Positions 17,401-25,900 of a DNA stretch of 64,000 nucleotides are shown piece after piece. Under the pieces are notes generated by a model. The model had not been told where the DNA came from, did not search any database, and was given only the letters and a program-made list of their open reading frames with translations. Source of the stretch: a virus; the IMG/VR virus record IMGVR_UViG_3300027969_000082, positions 1 to 64,000 of that record, one strand, 5' to 3'. Made by a program: the position numbers and the translations under genes. Numbering within the stretch: the first letter of the stretch is position 1; every line of letters starts with the position of its first letter.

Positions 17401-19242
17401 ACTGGAACAATAACTTCCGATACGTTTAATACTACTAATGTTTCTATAAATGCAAATAACATTACCAGCAGAACTGGTAACAGTAACCTTGTACTTGAAG
17501 CAGCAGGTAGCGGAAAGATTTATGTACCAAGTAACGATGTACAATTAGATCAAAACTTAACAGTTAACGGGACAACTTACCTAAAAGATACTACTATAGT
17601 AGGAACGGTGACACAAACCGGTGCAGTTACACAAACCGGCAACTTAACACAGACGGGCAGTACAGAAATTACAGGAACATTAACTGTAGGATCAACAGCA
17701 CAATTCCAAGATATTAAGATTGATACTAATATTATTACTACAACAGTTGGTAATAATAATTTAGTATTAAAAGCCAATGGTTCTGGTATTGTTATAATAC
17801 CGGATGACGATGTTAGTGTTAGTCAAACCCTAACAGTTACCGGTACTACAAGTACTACAACTATTAATAACACAGGTACAGTTACCTCTGGTGTTTTTAG
17901 TACTGGTAATATAAGAATTACCACAAACAATATTACCACTACAGTTGGCAATACTGATCTTGTACTGGAAGCCAGCGGTACTGGAAGAATTTATGTTCCT
18001 AGTAACGATGTTACTATAGGAAAAACACTAACAGTTACGGGCCTAACAACCTTAGTAGACACTGGAATTACAGGTACATTAACTCACGTTGGTGCTACAA
18101 CACAAACAGGTGATGTAACCCAAACTGGAAATTACACTCTAAATGGAAACTTAACAGTTTCAAATATTGCACAGTTTAAAGATGTTAATATTACTAACAA
18201 TGTAATTACTACTACATTAACTAACAGTAATCTACAACTAGGCGCTGCTGGTACTGGAATTATTTCTGTACCAACTAACAATGTTACTATTGATAATAAC
18301 TTAACAGTTACCGGTACTACATACACTGCCAACATTAACAACAGTGGAACAGTGACAGCTGGAACATTTAGTACCGGCAATATAAGTATCAACGGCAATA
18401 CTATCCAAACTACTGTGGGCAGTAGTAACTTGCAACTACAAGCTGCTGGTACTGGCTACATTGTTTTAGAGCAATTTGACGTACAAGAAAATGAAATAAG
18501 AATCAATACTGGTTCTGATATGGTACTAACACCTAACGGTACAGGTATTGTTACCGTCAACTCTACACAAAGTATTAAATTACCGGTGGGGAATACAGCA
18601 GCTCGCCCAACTGGCGCAGCTGGTATGGTTCGCTTTAACAGTCAGCTAGCTCGTTATGAAGGATACGATGGCGCAAATTGGATTAGATTAGACGGGGTTG
18701 AAGATGCTGACGGCAATACTAAAATTACGGCAGAAGCTACACCTGGTGCTAATGACAATACAATTCGTTTTTATACTAACAGCACTCAGGTAGCAGACTT
18801 AACATCAACAAGATTAAACGTTATTAACGTTGATGTAGATGCAATAAACATCAATAACAATGTTATATCAACTACTACCACAGATACAAATCTAGTACTA
18901 TCACCTAATGGTACTGGAACTGTGCGCACAGGTAATTTTTCAATTAGCGGAAGCACAATTACAAATACTGTAAATAACAGTATAACATATTTTAATCAAA
19001 CTGGCAGTGGTTATGTTAAGATTAACAGCACCGGTGGATTTGTAATCCCAACAGGATTGACCACTGAAAGACCTCCGTTATTTGATGTAGGTATGATGAG
19101 ATACAATACTGACCCAGGTAATTTCCGTGTTGAAGTATGGGATGGCGCAAACTGGGTTAATGCAGGACAAGCAGCAGGTGGAGGAGTAACACTTGCAGAA
19201 GCACAAGACATTGGAATTGTCAGTGCAATTATATTTGGATAA
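11464..19242 (+). CDS. Giant tail-fibre/adhesin protein (2592 aa) with beta-helix, LamG insertions and long tandem repeats
   Basis: This is a paralogue of the 1928-aa fibre, with the same N-terminal GRISGQLLKDNLTRNGHDL and a beta-helix from about residue 332. Relative to that fibre, the beta-helix is interrupted twice: by about 95 residues near 420-515, and by about 500 residues near 625-1135 that carry LamG/concanavalin-like sugar-binding modules (a truncated copy near 694-740, a full copy near 744-930, and a third near 935-1100 with FTIEGW, LFVNG and YIDD motifs). The beta-helix resumes at VELRSIGSAAVYGNYG. From about residue 1430 a repeat of about 157 residues runs six times; four copies are almost identical in protein. 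The C-terminus has MVRFNSQLARYEGYDGANW. It is likely a host-recognition fibre. Confidence 0.85.
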   Translation: MSQLGRISGQLLKDNLTRNGHDLTFDKIVDPDPLVAKEGLLHLDVTNRRVGINTETPAYDLDVNGTTRTTDLEVSQQAVIANVTISTDQITSDTGTLNLTNGTGDQINYQAKLVVDNIELENNVISTNTGANLELRPNGTGSVDIYADTNVYGDVYVTGNIRADGNITVGDANTDNITINADVASDIIPDADITYKLGNGGTAYKEGVEFTLGDVTVTVSSSGTVATLSIPAAGPAWVDTLTGNVIGKSYQLAIDGTPGSYSVNTVGAWSGTNPQTVSITNDGLLDGTYNVSSIRFDQKRWLDVWVNNLYADAIVTGDITVDSINLNSVQGKIYYVATNGSDSNAGQHQNDPFASVNHALSVAASEDTVYIYPGTYTEQFPLTVPVGVSVKGSGLRSVKIIPTNATRYNDAFLLNGETTVEDVTVADFFSGGNYFAVTTAGIGEASLNVGTAPFAHTWVSGGTINISGTDYSIVAAVYSHTTGILTVNHTGPDATSASPVFLSGLIFSCNGGNRTFPDNGYAFRFATDFVVTSRSPYVRNITVLTKGSVTSLSDPLGYNEGDAGKGAYIDGAYATAVSKEASMLFHSATFICPGVDIVVATNGARVEWLNSFTYYANRSMYLYSSADGFAGDGKTRIKITTKTGTWAVGNTLSYYDTDGTTVLAQGVIESIDGDFYNIDTRVLGFEQIQDRAGKTITVHGNAKLSTAVKKFGTASLALDGTGDYLSVATQPDFAFPSTIPRLAKTITVNGNAAVSATQSKFGGSSIAFDGTGDYLSIASDTDYGFGTGNFTIEGWFYKTAVSTQYLFDTRTTLNENSVAVQSNGAGSLRLFVNGSFVLTSSNAHTNNAWNHLAICRASGVTRFFINGVVSTATYTDTTNYGTTKPLVVGSQYNGTTAFAGYIDDFRISNTARYTATFTPTTTAFVNDFNTKLLIHGDSTIVDDAGGGTATDFTIEGWIYPTAGSAYQTIFDFRSAGIEKAIFLGINTSNQVYLYVNGVITITTAATVSLSAWTHVALVRSNTLTKIYLNGTQSGSSWADITDYGTTKPLRIGADWSAAYGFTGYIDDVKVSKGVARYTATFPVPTAQLTGDLSTVLLITCNGLNNSTAIADNGITLQDLRTSAGGTASIIDFADYSDFGVELRSIGSAAVYGNYGIYGDGAGVIAYLIGQNLAYIGNGKETTNDPNTVIQANEVVELNDAKIFYNSVDHKGDFRIGDLFYVNQATGEVSFTNSNVTIGTSLTFDDGGGNITYLDATKIETGDFRISGNTVQTLSQDFNVDSATNQINLQSNVTVTGNLDVTGDVTVGGNVTIGNESTDVVRFVAGVDSDILPKLDSTYDLGTSTERWSTLYSTTLINAKVQISTNVITTTDSNLDLTLQANGTGRIYIPSNNIEITNNLTVNGTTDVQDLNVTGTLTHIGDVTQTGNVTQTGDITLTGTFTTTGYGQFADIKIDNNNISTTIGTHDLILDAAGTGKIYVPDSDVEITQDLTVTGYIDVGSLNVDTSISSLTLTAGDIKIQSNYITTLTGNNNLELRANGSGLIYVPSNNVQIDNNLTVLGTTNLKTTNIGVVGTPATVTHVGAVTQTGDLTQTGSTEITGTLTVGSTAQFQDIKIDTNIITTTVGNNNLVLSAAGTGRIYVPTNDVTIENTLTVVGTTTTSTISNTGTVTSGTFNTSNVSITSNNITSRTGNSNLVLEAAGTGKIYVPSNDVQLDQNLTVNGTTYLKDTTVVGTVTHTGAVNQTGNLTQTGSTEITGTLTVGSTAQFQDIKIDTNTITTTVGNNNLVLSAAGTGRIYVPTNDVTIENTLTVVGTTTTSTISNTGTVTSGTFNTSNVSITSNNITSRTGNSNLVLEAAGTGKIYVPSNDVQLDQNLTVNGSTYLKDTTVVGTVTQTGAVTQTGNLTQTGSTEITGTLTVGSTAQFQDIKIDTNIITTTIGNNNLTLKANGTGIVIIPDDDVSITQTLTVTGTTSTTTINNTGTITSDTFNTTNVSINANNITSRTGNSNLVLEAAGSGKIYVPSNDVQLDQNLTVNGTTYLKDTTIVGTVTQTGAVTQTGNLTQTGSTEITGTLTVGSTAQFQDIKIDTNIITTTVGNNNLVLKANGSGIVIIPDDDVSVSQTLTVTGTTSTTTINNTGTVTSGVFSTGNIRITTNNITTTVGNTDLVLEASGTGRIYVPSNDVTIGKTLTVTGLTTLVDTGITGTLTHVGATTQTGDVTQTGNYTLNGNLTVSNIAQFKDVNITNNVITTTLTNSNLQLGAAGTGIISVPTNNVTIDNNLTVTGTTYTANINNSGTVTAGTFSTGNISINGNTIQTTVGSSNLQLQAAGTGYIVLEQFDVQENEIRINTGSDMVLTPNGTGIVTVNSTQSIKLPVGNTAARPTGAAGMVRFNSQLARYEGYDGANWIRLDGVEDADGNTKITAEATPGANDNTIRFYTNSTQVADLTSTRLNVINVDVDAININNNVISTTTTDTNLVLSPNGTGTVRTGNFSISGSTITNTVNNSITYFNQTGSGYVKINSTGGFVIPTGLTTERPPLFDVGMMRYNTDPGNFRVEVWDGANWVNAGQAAGGGVTLAEAQDIGIVSAIIFG
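15763..18603 (+). repeat. Tandem repeat array, 471-bp period, in the 2592-aa fibre gene
   Basis: Copies in the same register begin at 15763 (486 bp long), 16249, 16720, 17191, 17662 and 18133. The last four intervals are exactly 471 bases (157 codons). Copies from 16249 to 18132 encode nearly the same sequence (STEITGTLTVGSTAQFQ...), but codons differ at very many synonymous positions. The first and last units are more divergent in protein. Confidence 0.85.
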
Positions 19243-19247
19243 AGAAC

Positions 19248-19577
19248 ATGGCATCATTTTTTAGAAATAAAGTAGCTAAGGAAATAGGAATAACACCTGT
19301 AGAAGTATTAGCAACAGCACCAAATAGTCGAATGACTGTTATTGGAATGAGCTTGGCAAATTTAACAGAAGGACTGGTACTTATAGATGTACAACTTACT
19401 GATGATGCCGAAGTTACTGGATACTATGCAAAGCAGTTATCAATACCTCCCAACTCTAGTCTTAGACTAGTTAACGGCGGTGAAAAATTAATTCTAGCAA
19501 CTAGCAATAGTTTAACTATTAATTCAAATGTACCAGCATCCATTGATGCTATTATCAGCTACGTTGAATTAATCTAA
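19248..19577 (+). CDS. Small beta-sandwich virion protein (paralogue family)
   Basis: The 109-aa product starts five bases after the 2592-aa fibre gene. Its pattern (VLATAPNSRMTVIGMSLANLT..., YYAKQLSIPPNSSLRL, DAIISYVELI) parallels the 110-aa protein at 4655 and the 108-aa protein at 38663. All are short, all-beta and without signal sequence. No enzyme motif is present. It is probably a small structural companion of the fibre encoded upstream; an alternative is a capsid-decoration protein. Confidence 0.6.
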   Translation: MASFFRNKVAKEIGITPVEVLATAPNSRMTVIGMSLANLTEGLVLIDVQLTDDAEVTGYYAKQLSIPPNSSLRLVNGGEKLILATSNSLTINSNVPASIDAIISYVELI

Positions 19578-19587
19578 GGAGCACAAA

Positions 19588-19962
19588 ATGACATATTATG
19601 TTGGACAAGACAACGACCTAAATCAACTATTAGGCATAGGAAATGCAAGATACTTTTATGCTCTACGTAGAGATGACGAAGGATTATTATTCTTTGCAAA
19701 AATTGATCAATTAATTGACACAGATCAAATAACTATTAATAATTCCGGATTAACAGAAAACGACTACAGTGAATTTGAATACGGTGTTGATTTTTTTGAC
19801 GGAAGACTACAAGAAGACCACAGTAGACCCTATTCAAATTTGCAATGGGATCAATATAGATGGGACAGTAAAAGCGTTTATTATTACATTAATACAGCTG
19901 GAGAATTAATTGTACGAATAAATCAAAGTTATACATATCCACCAGAATTAATTGTAAGCTAA
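19588..19962 (+). CDS. Conserved virion-associated protein of unknown function
   Basis: The 124-aa product is acidic and rich in aromatic residues (YFYALRRDDEGLLFF, YSEFEYGVDFFDGR, WDQYRWDSKSVYYYI). It has a clear AAGGAG ribosome site and lies between the second and third giant fibre genes on the same strand. Similar small proteins occur among structural genes of marine T4-like phages as far as I remember, but I know of no demonstrated function. The aromatic-rich beta pattern would suit a small structural or sugar-contacting protein. Confidence 0.6.
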   Translation: MTYYVGQDNDLNQLLGIGNARYFYALRRDDEGLLFFAKIDQLIDTDQITINNSGLTENDYSEFEYGVDFFDGRLQEDHSRPYSNLQWDQYRWDSKSVYYYINTAGELIVRINQSYTYPPELIVS

Positions 19963-19982
19963 ACACATAAGGAATATTTAAA

Positions 19983-22900
19983 ATGGCAGCAGAATTTAAA
20001 ATTGGCAGACTGCGTTATACATGGAAGGGAGTTTGGTCAACTGGCAAATTCTTTAATCGTGACGCGGTAGTATCTAATCAAGGTAAAACTTATGTTTGTT
20101 TAGTACCACATACCTCTGGAAACTTTTTTGATGATTTAGAACACTATGATCCAGTAGAGGGGTCAACTCCATATTGGTCGTTAATGCTTGACGGCACTAG
20201 TTGGAAAGGAGTATGGGCTCCTAGTACAGACTATACTGTTGGCAATATTGTATCTTATGGTGGAAGTTTATACAAGCGTACCATTAATGCACCTAGCGGA
20301 TTAACATTTAATCCAGCAAATTGGGAAGTCTACGTTACTATTAACAGTTCATGGACTGGCGATTTTTTACCAAGTACATTGTATAAAGAAGGTGAGAATG
20401 CCAAGTATGGTGGAAATGTATTTAAATGTATAGAAGATCACACATCAGCTGGTAACGGAGTATTAGATTATACTAAATGGGAAATTGCATTTGAAGGAAT
20501 TGAATTCAAAGGAGAGTGGGTATCATCTAGTAGACAATACAAGCCAAACGACATAGTTAAGTACGGTCCTGATTTATGGATTTGTAGTGTTGATCATAGT
20601 AGTGGGTTACCGTTTGATTCGTCTACAAAATGGAGTATATGGCTTCCTGGTATTGAGTTTGGAAATACTTGGAGTAACACTGCTACATATCAACCAGGCG
20701 AAACAGTTTTATATGGTGGTTATTCGTATGTAAGCAAATCTTCAAATAATTTAGGAAATAATCCAGCAAGTGACGAAGATAATTGGAGTTTATTAACTAC
20801 TGGATATGATATAAAAAATGATTGGACTTCGGGATTGTCTTATAAAATTGGCAGCGTGGTTCGACGAAACGGAAATCTATATGTAGCTGTACAGGATAAT
20901 TCTGCAGAAGACCCAACAGATGCATTAGTAACTACAACATATAATTCTACAGGTAGCAGCGGGTTAACACTAAAAGTTGCAAGTACTACTGGAATTTATG
21001 CAGGTATGATAATTGTGGGTACAGCCTTTAAGAAAGGACAATATGTAACCCGGGTTGATAATCTAACAACGTTAACAATTAGTCAAGCACCATACAGTTC
21101 TATCACTAACGGCGACAGTTTAGATTTTATTGGTGTAAATGGTGATAATTGGATTCCTATTTTTGCCGGTGTTAAGTGGAAAAATCGCTGGAATGCAGGA
21201 ATTGCATATGTAATTAACGATGTTGCGGTATGGGTCAACAAAACATATAAATGTATTAAAACTCACATATCATCAGAAAATGTTAGACCAGATGCTGATA
21301 TAGATAACGAATTATGGATACGATACTTAGATCACGATAGATTTAATGTGTTAAATGTTTCTGGAGATTTAATATTAAACATTGACGGAGTAAACGAAGC
21401 GTTAACTATCGGAACCGAGGGCTTCCTATTAAAATCTATTTCAGGTGTACCAACATGGTCTAATGTTTTTAGAACTCCTAATGTTTATTATGTAAAGCCG
21501 GAGGGAACAGATGAGATAACCAGCGGAGCAACTTGGGACAATCCGTATAAAAGTATAAAATACGCATGTGATCAAATCACCGCCGGCACCGAAAATCCAA
21601 ATGCAAAGATAATTTTAGAATCCAATAGAGATTTTTTAATTAGAGAACTTGTACAATGGCAGATTTTTCAAATATCAGGATCGTTGGCACCTTTTTCGTC
21701 AAATGTTACACTTGATACCGATAAAACTGAAAGAGATGCAAGCTATCTAATTGATGCAGTTATATATGATTTAATTAGAGGCAGTAATAGTCAAGTTATT
21801 GCATATACATTGGCGTTTTTTGATAAAGAATTTAACTATAAATTTGCTACTAATGAGATTGAACTTCAAGTAGATTATTTTATAGCATCATTAAATCGAT
21901 TGTTTAGTACTATAAGCCTAGTAGCATCAGCTACCCCAATCTCACCATTGTATCAAACACTTAATAATGTACCGTCATTAATTACTCAAACATTTGGTAC
22001 TCCTGGTGACACACAGACAACAACTGATATAGAATCATTTAGAACTATAGTTATTACGGCACTAAGTGCTGGTAACACTACCAGCATCCCTAGAGAAAAT
22101 CAAGGCGTTACTTCAACTATAATGGTAAAGACAGGCACATACTATGAAGAATTACCAATAGTAATACCGGCAAATACAGCGTTAAACGGTGACGAATTAA
22201 GAGGAGTAGTAGTACGACCTAAGCTGGTTATTGATCGTTTAATTACCCGCACTACTACTGGAACTAACTTACTCACCGTTGCTTCTACAGACGGGATGTA
22301 TGCTGGGATGAGAGTACAATTTGATTCTACTAATTCCGTTAACGGAATTAATACCGTGTTTGGAGGACTTGAGAGAGGAAGAAACTACTATATAGTGGGA
22401 GCTATCACTGCAACTCAATTTTCAGTAAGTTTGACTCAGAACGGATCAGCGGCCACTCTTTCTAACTATGTTGGAAATATGTATGTGTATGGCGGTGATG
22501 CATTAAAAGATATGTTCTATTGTCAAAACGGTACTGGCATTAGAAACATGACGCTTACCGGATTACTAGGAACATTAACTGCTGAAAATGAATTTTTAAC
22601 ACGTAGACCCACAGGCGGCGCATATGTAAGTTTAGACCCAGGAGTATCACCAGATGATACCAGTGCATGGATCTATCGTAGAAGCCCTTATATACAAAAC
22701 GTATCAACTTTTGGCCAAGGCGCTACTGGATTAAAAATTGACGGTACGTTGCATAACGGCGGCAATAAATCTATTGTGTGTAACGACTTTACGCAAATTA
22801 TAAGTGATGGAATTGGTATCTGGACAACTGGCCCAGACTCATTATGTGAAGCAGTTTCTGTATTTGCATACTATGCATATGCTGGGTATTTTGCCGAAGA

Positions 22901-25900
22901 CGGTGGCAGAATCCGTGCTACTAACGGCAATAGTTCTTACGGAACGTTCGGAGTTGTGGCAGAAGGATATGATGCTAACGAGACTCCGAGCACTGGATCT
23001 GTTAATAATAGATATTACGAAGCAGAGGCAACCCCATTTAGTTCTTTAGGAGCCCAAGCGGAGATTTTAAAACTACAATTTAGTCACGCTGGTGAGCACT
23101 ACTATACTGAAACTACAAACTTGCTAAAAAATAGTAATACATTTACAGGCGCAAATTGGACAACTGATAGCAATGTAACATTAATTCAATCAATTGTATC
23201 TCCTTACAACGTATCTGAAGCGTGGATTGCGTCAGGAACTACGTCAGGAACTAACAGTAGTTATTTGTATCAAAATACTACAATTGCACCTTCTGGAAAA
23301 CAATATACCGCAGTCGTAGGAGCTAACTACGGACCAGGTGGCGGGTCAGCAGCTACCTTTGATATTACTGTTACTAGTACTGAGTATATAGTTGCGGTAA
23401 ATAATGGTGGTAGCGGATATGTTGCTACTAATCAAATTTTAATCTTAGGCTCTCAACTAGGTGGCCTTGATAACATTAATGATCTGTTAATAACTGTTGA
23501 AACATTAATATCAGGAACTTCTATTAACACAGTTTCACATGAAGGCACTGTGCCTGCAGGAAGTCTACAACCGTATACTGCAAGTATTTTTTGTAAAAAA
23601 GGATCGTCAAATATAATTGACGTAGTAGCAACGTTTAGCGGGTACTCATCAGCTTCTAGTTATATAAGTTATAATTTTAATACAAAAGCAGTAACACCAG
23701 GTAATTTAACAGGCGGCCTTGTTCCTACTACGTTTAGTGCAACTCCAGTTTCTAACAGCGATAACTGGTATCGACTATCTTTTGAATTTTACGATGTATC
23801 TGGGTTAAACGATGCGCTTCAAATTAGACTTTATCCTCGAGGACAGACCGGCAATACAGCGTACACATTAATATACGGGGCACAACTACAATTAGGTGCC
23901 GGATTAAAATTCTATCAAAAAACAAATCTAGGACAATATACTGCATATGCAAACATTGATGTTATTGGTGCTGGAACAGGGGTCGAAGTTGTTGCGGACG
24001 AAGTACGCTCAAACGGAATATATCAAACTAGATTATTAGAAGTTAATTCAGTAACTGGTGGTAATAATTATTTACTATCTTCTAATAATGGACAAAATGG
24101 TGATACTACTTCAATAACTATTGCGGCATCTGACGTTGCTGGTCCTAAAGAATATTTAGGAATGAGATTGTTTATTAATAGCGGAACAGGAGCTGGACAA
24201 TACGGTACTATTTCATATTTTGATACATCTACTAAAATTGTTAGTATGTTAAAAGAATCATTTGATCAAATAACTATAACTGAAACAGAATCTAGTACTG
24301 ATACTTTTATTATTGGCGACCTAGATGACATAAACACATTATATGTAGATCAACCAATCCAATTTACTCCAACTATTTTTACAACAACTATTTCTCGTAT
24401 ATCGCAAAGTAGTGTAAATGTAATTTTAACAACAGGCGGCATTATAAATGAAATAACCGTAGTAAGCACTGCTAGATTAGCAGTGGATATGCCTATCACA
24501 TTTAGCGGAGTTACATCTGGAGGCGTTACATCTAACTTTACATATTACATTCTTAGCATTATTGATAATCAAAAAATTCAAGTTGCTACTACAGTAGGCG
24601 GAGCAGTAGTACTATTAACTACTGGAAACGCAACAATGCAGTTGAATTATCCAGACGGTACTAGTTACATAAATGCATCTACTACAAATATGGATGTAAA
24701 TTTGCCTATATATTTTACAGGTACCGCAATATCTGATATCACAGCAGGCACAACCTATTATATTAATGATATTTTAAGTAGTACAGAATTTACAATTTCT
24801 ACAGATTTAATACTACCGTCGGCTACAAATACAACATATATCACTAATGTTGTTACCGTTGATTCTACTACAGGGTTAGTATCATTAAATCCTATTAAAT
24901 TTACCGGAACAACATTTGGCGGAATAGATATTAATACTACTTACTATATAAATCACATTATAAGCGCGGGCAGTTTAACACTATCAGCAGATATTACATC
25001 AACTAGAGCATCTGTAACGTCGTCAACTAGCAATCTAGTGTACGTGCAAGATACTAGTGGATTTGTTATTGGTAACCCAATAGTGTTTACTGGAACAACA
25101 TTTGGTGGAATTGAGAATGATAAAGTTTATTATATTTTAACTATTAACGATGTACAAACTATTAGTATTACTACAAACTCTTCTGAATTAAACTTATCAG
25201 TAACAGCATCATCTGACGGTGGTGCATCACCGGACCGACTTACTACCTCGTCAACAAATAATATGGCTCCGCTGAACCCGATAAAATTTTATGGAACTAC
25301 ATTTGGCGGCATACTAACAAGCGGGACCTATTATATTAACAGAGTGTTTACTGACAACACTACAACGTTCAATGTCTCGGAAACTATAATATCTAACATT
25401 GCTACGGAAACGGTTGATGTATCTAACCTAATTACTGTAGCTAGCACGTTAGGATTCACACCAAATAATCCAATTATATTTTCTGGAGAAGTATTTGGAG
25501 GACTCCAAAGCGGTTATGTCTATTATGTAAGTGCGGTAAATGATGCAACTACGTTTACAGTTAGCGCACTTCCGGGCGGCGCAGCAGTAACATTAACTCC
25601 AGGGACTGGTAGTATTAGAGTAAGAACTACATCGGCAGCAGTACCATTAACTACAACAACTGGATCAATGACAGCCATCACTCGATCAGGTGGTACTCCG
25701 CTGCCACTAGTAACCGGCGTGGGCGATTGTATTGTACGAACAACAACTACAAGTATACCGCTAGTGTCAGCTGTAGGTACACTGCAAGGAACAACTACAT
25801 CAGCTAAATTAACCCTAGCAAGCGATGGCGGAGGTATGAAGGGAAATTTTGGAGTACCGTTAATTGGCGGAATTTCTCAAGGAACAACATATTATATTAA

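Noticed and set aside
15315-18398. Several antisense open frames over the 2592-aa fibre repeats, some repeated with the 471-bp period (for example 16348-16602 and 17296-17544)
   Set aside because: They mirror the codon bias of the sense repeats, have no ribosome sites and their proteins are low-complexity (Val/Pro or Ser/Tyr/Cys-rich) shadows.
15763-18603. CRISPR-like or diversity-generating retroelement interpretation of the repeats
   Set aside because: The repeats are 471 bp, contiguous and in frame, without spacers. No reverse transcriptase or adenine-biased variable/template pair is visible in the window, and the variation is synonymous.
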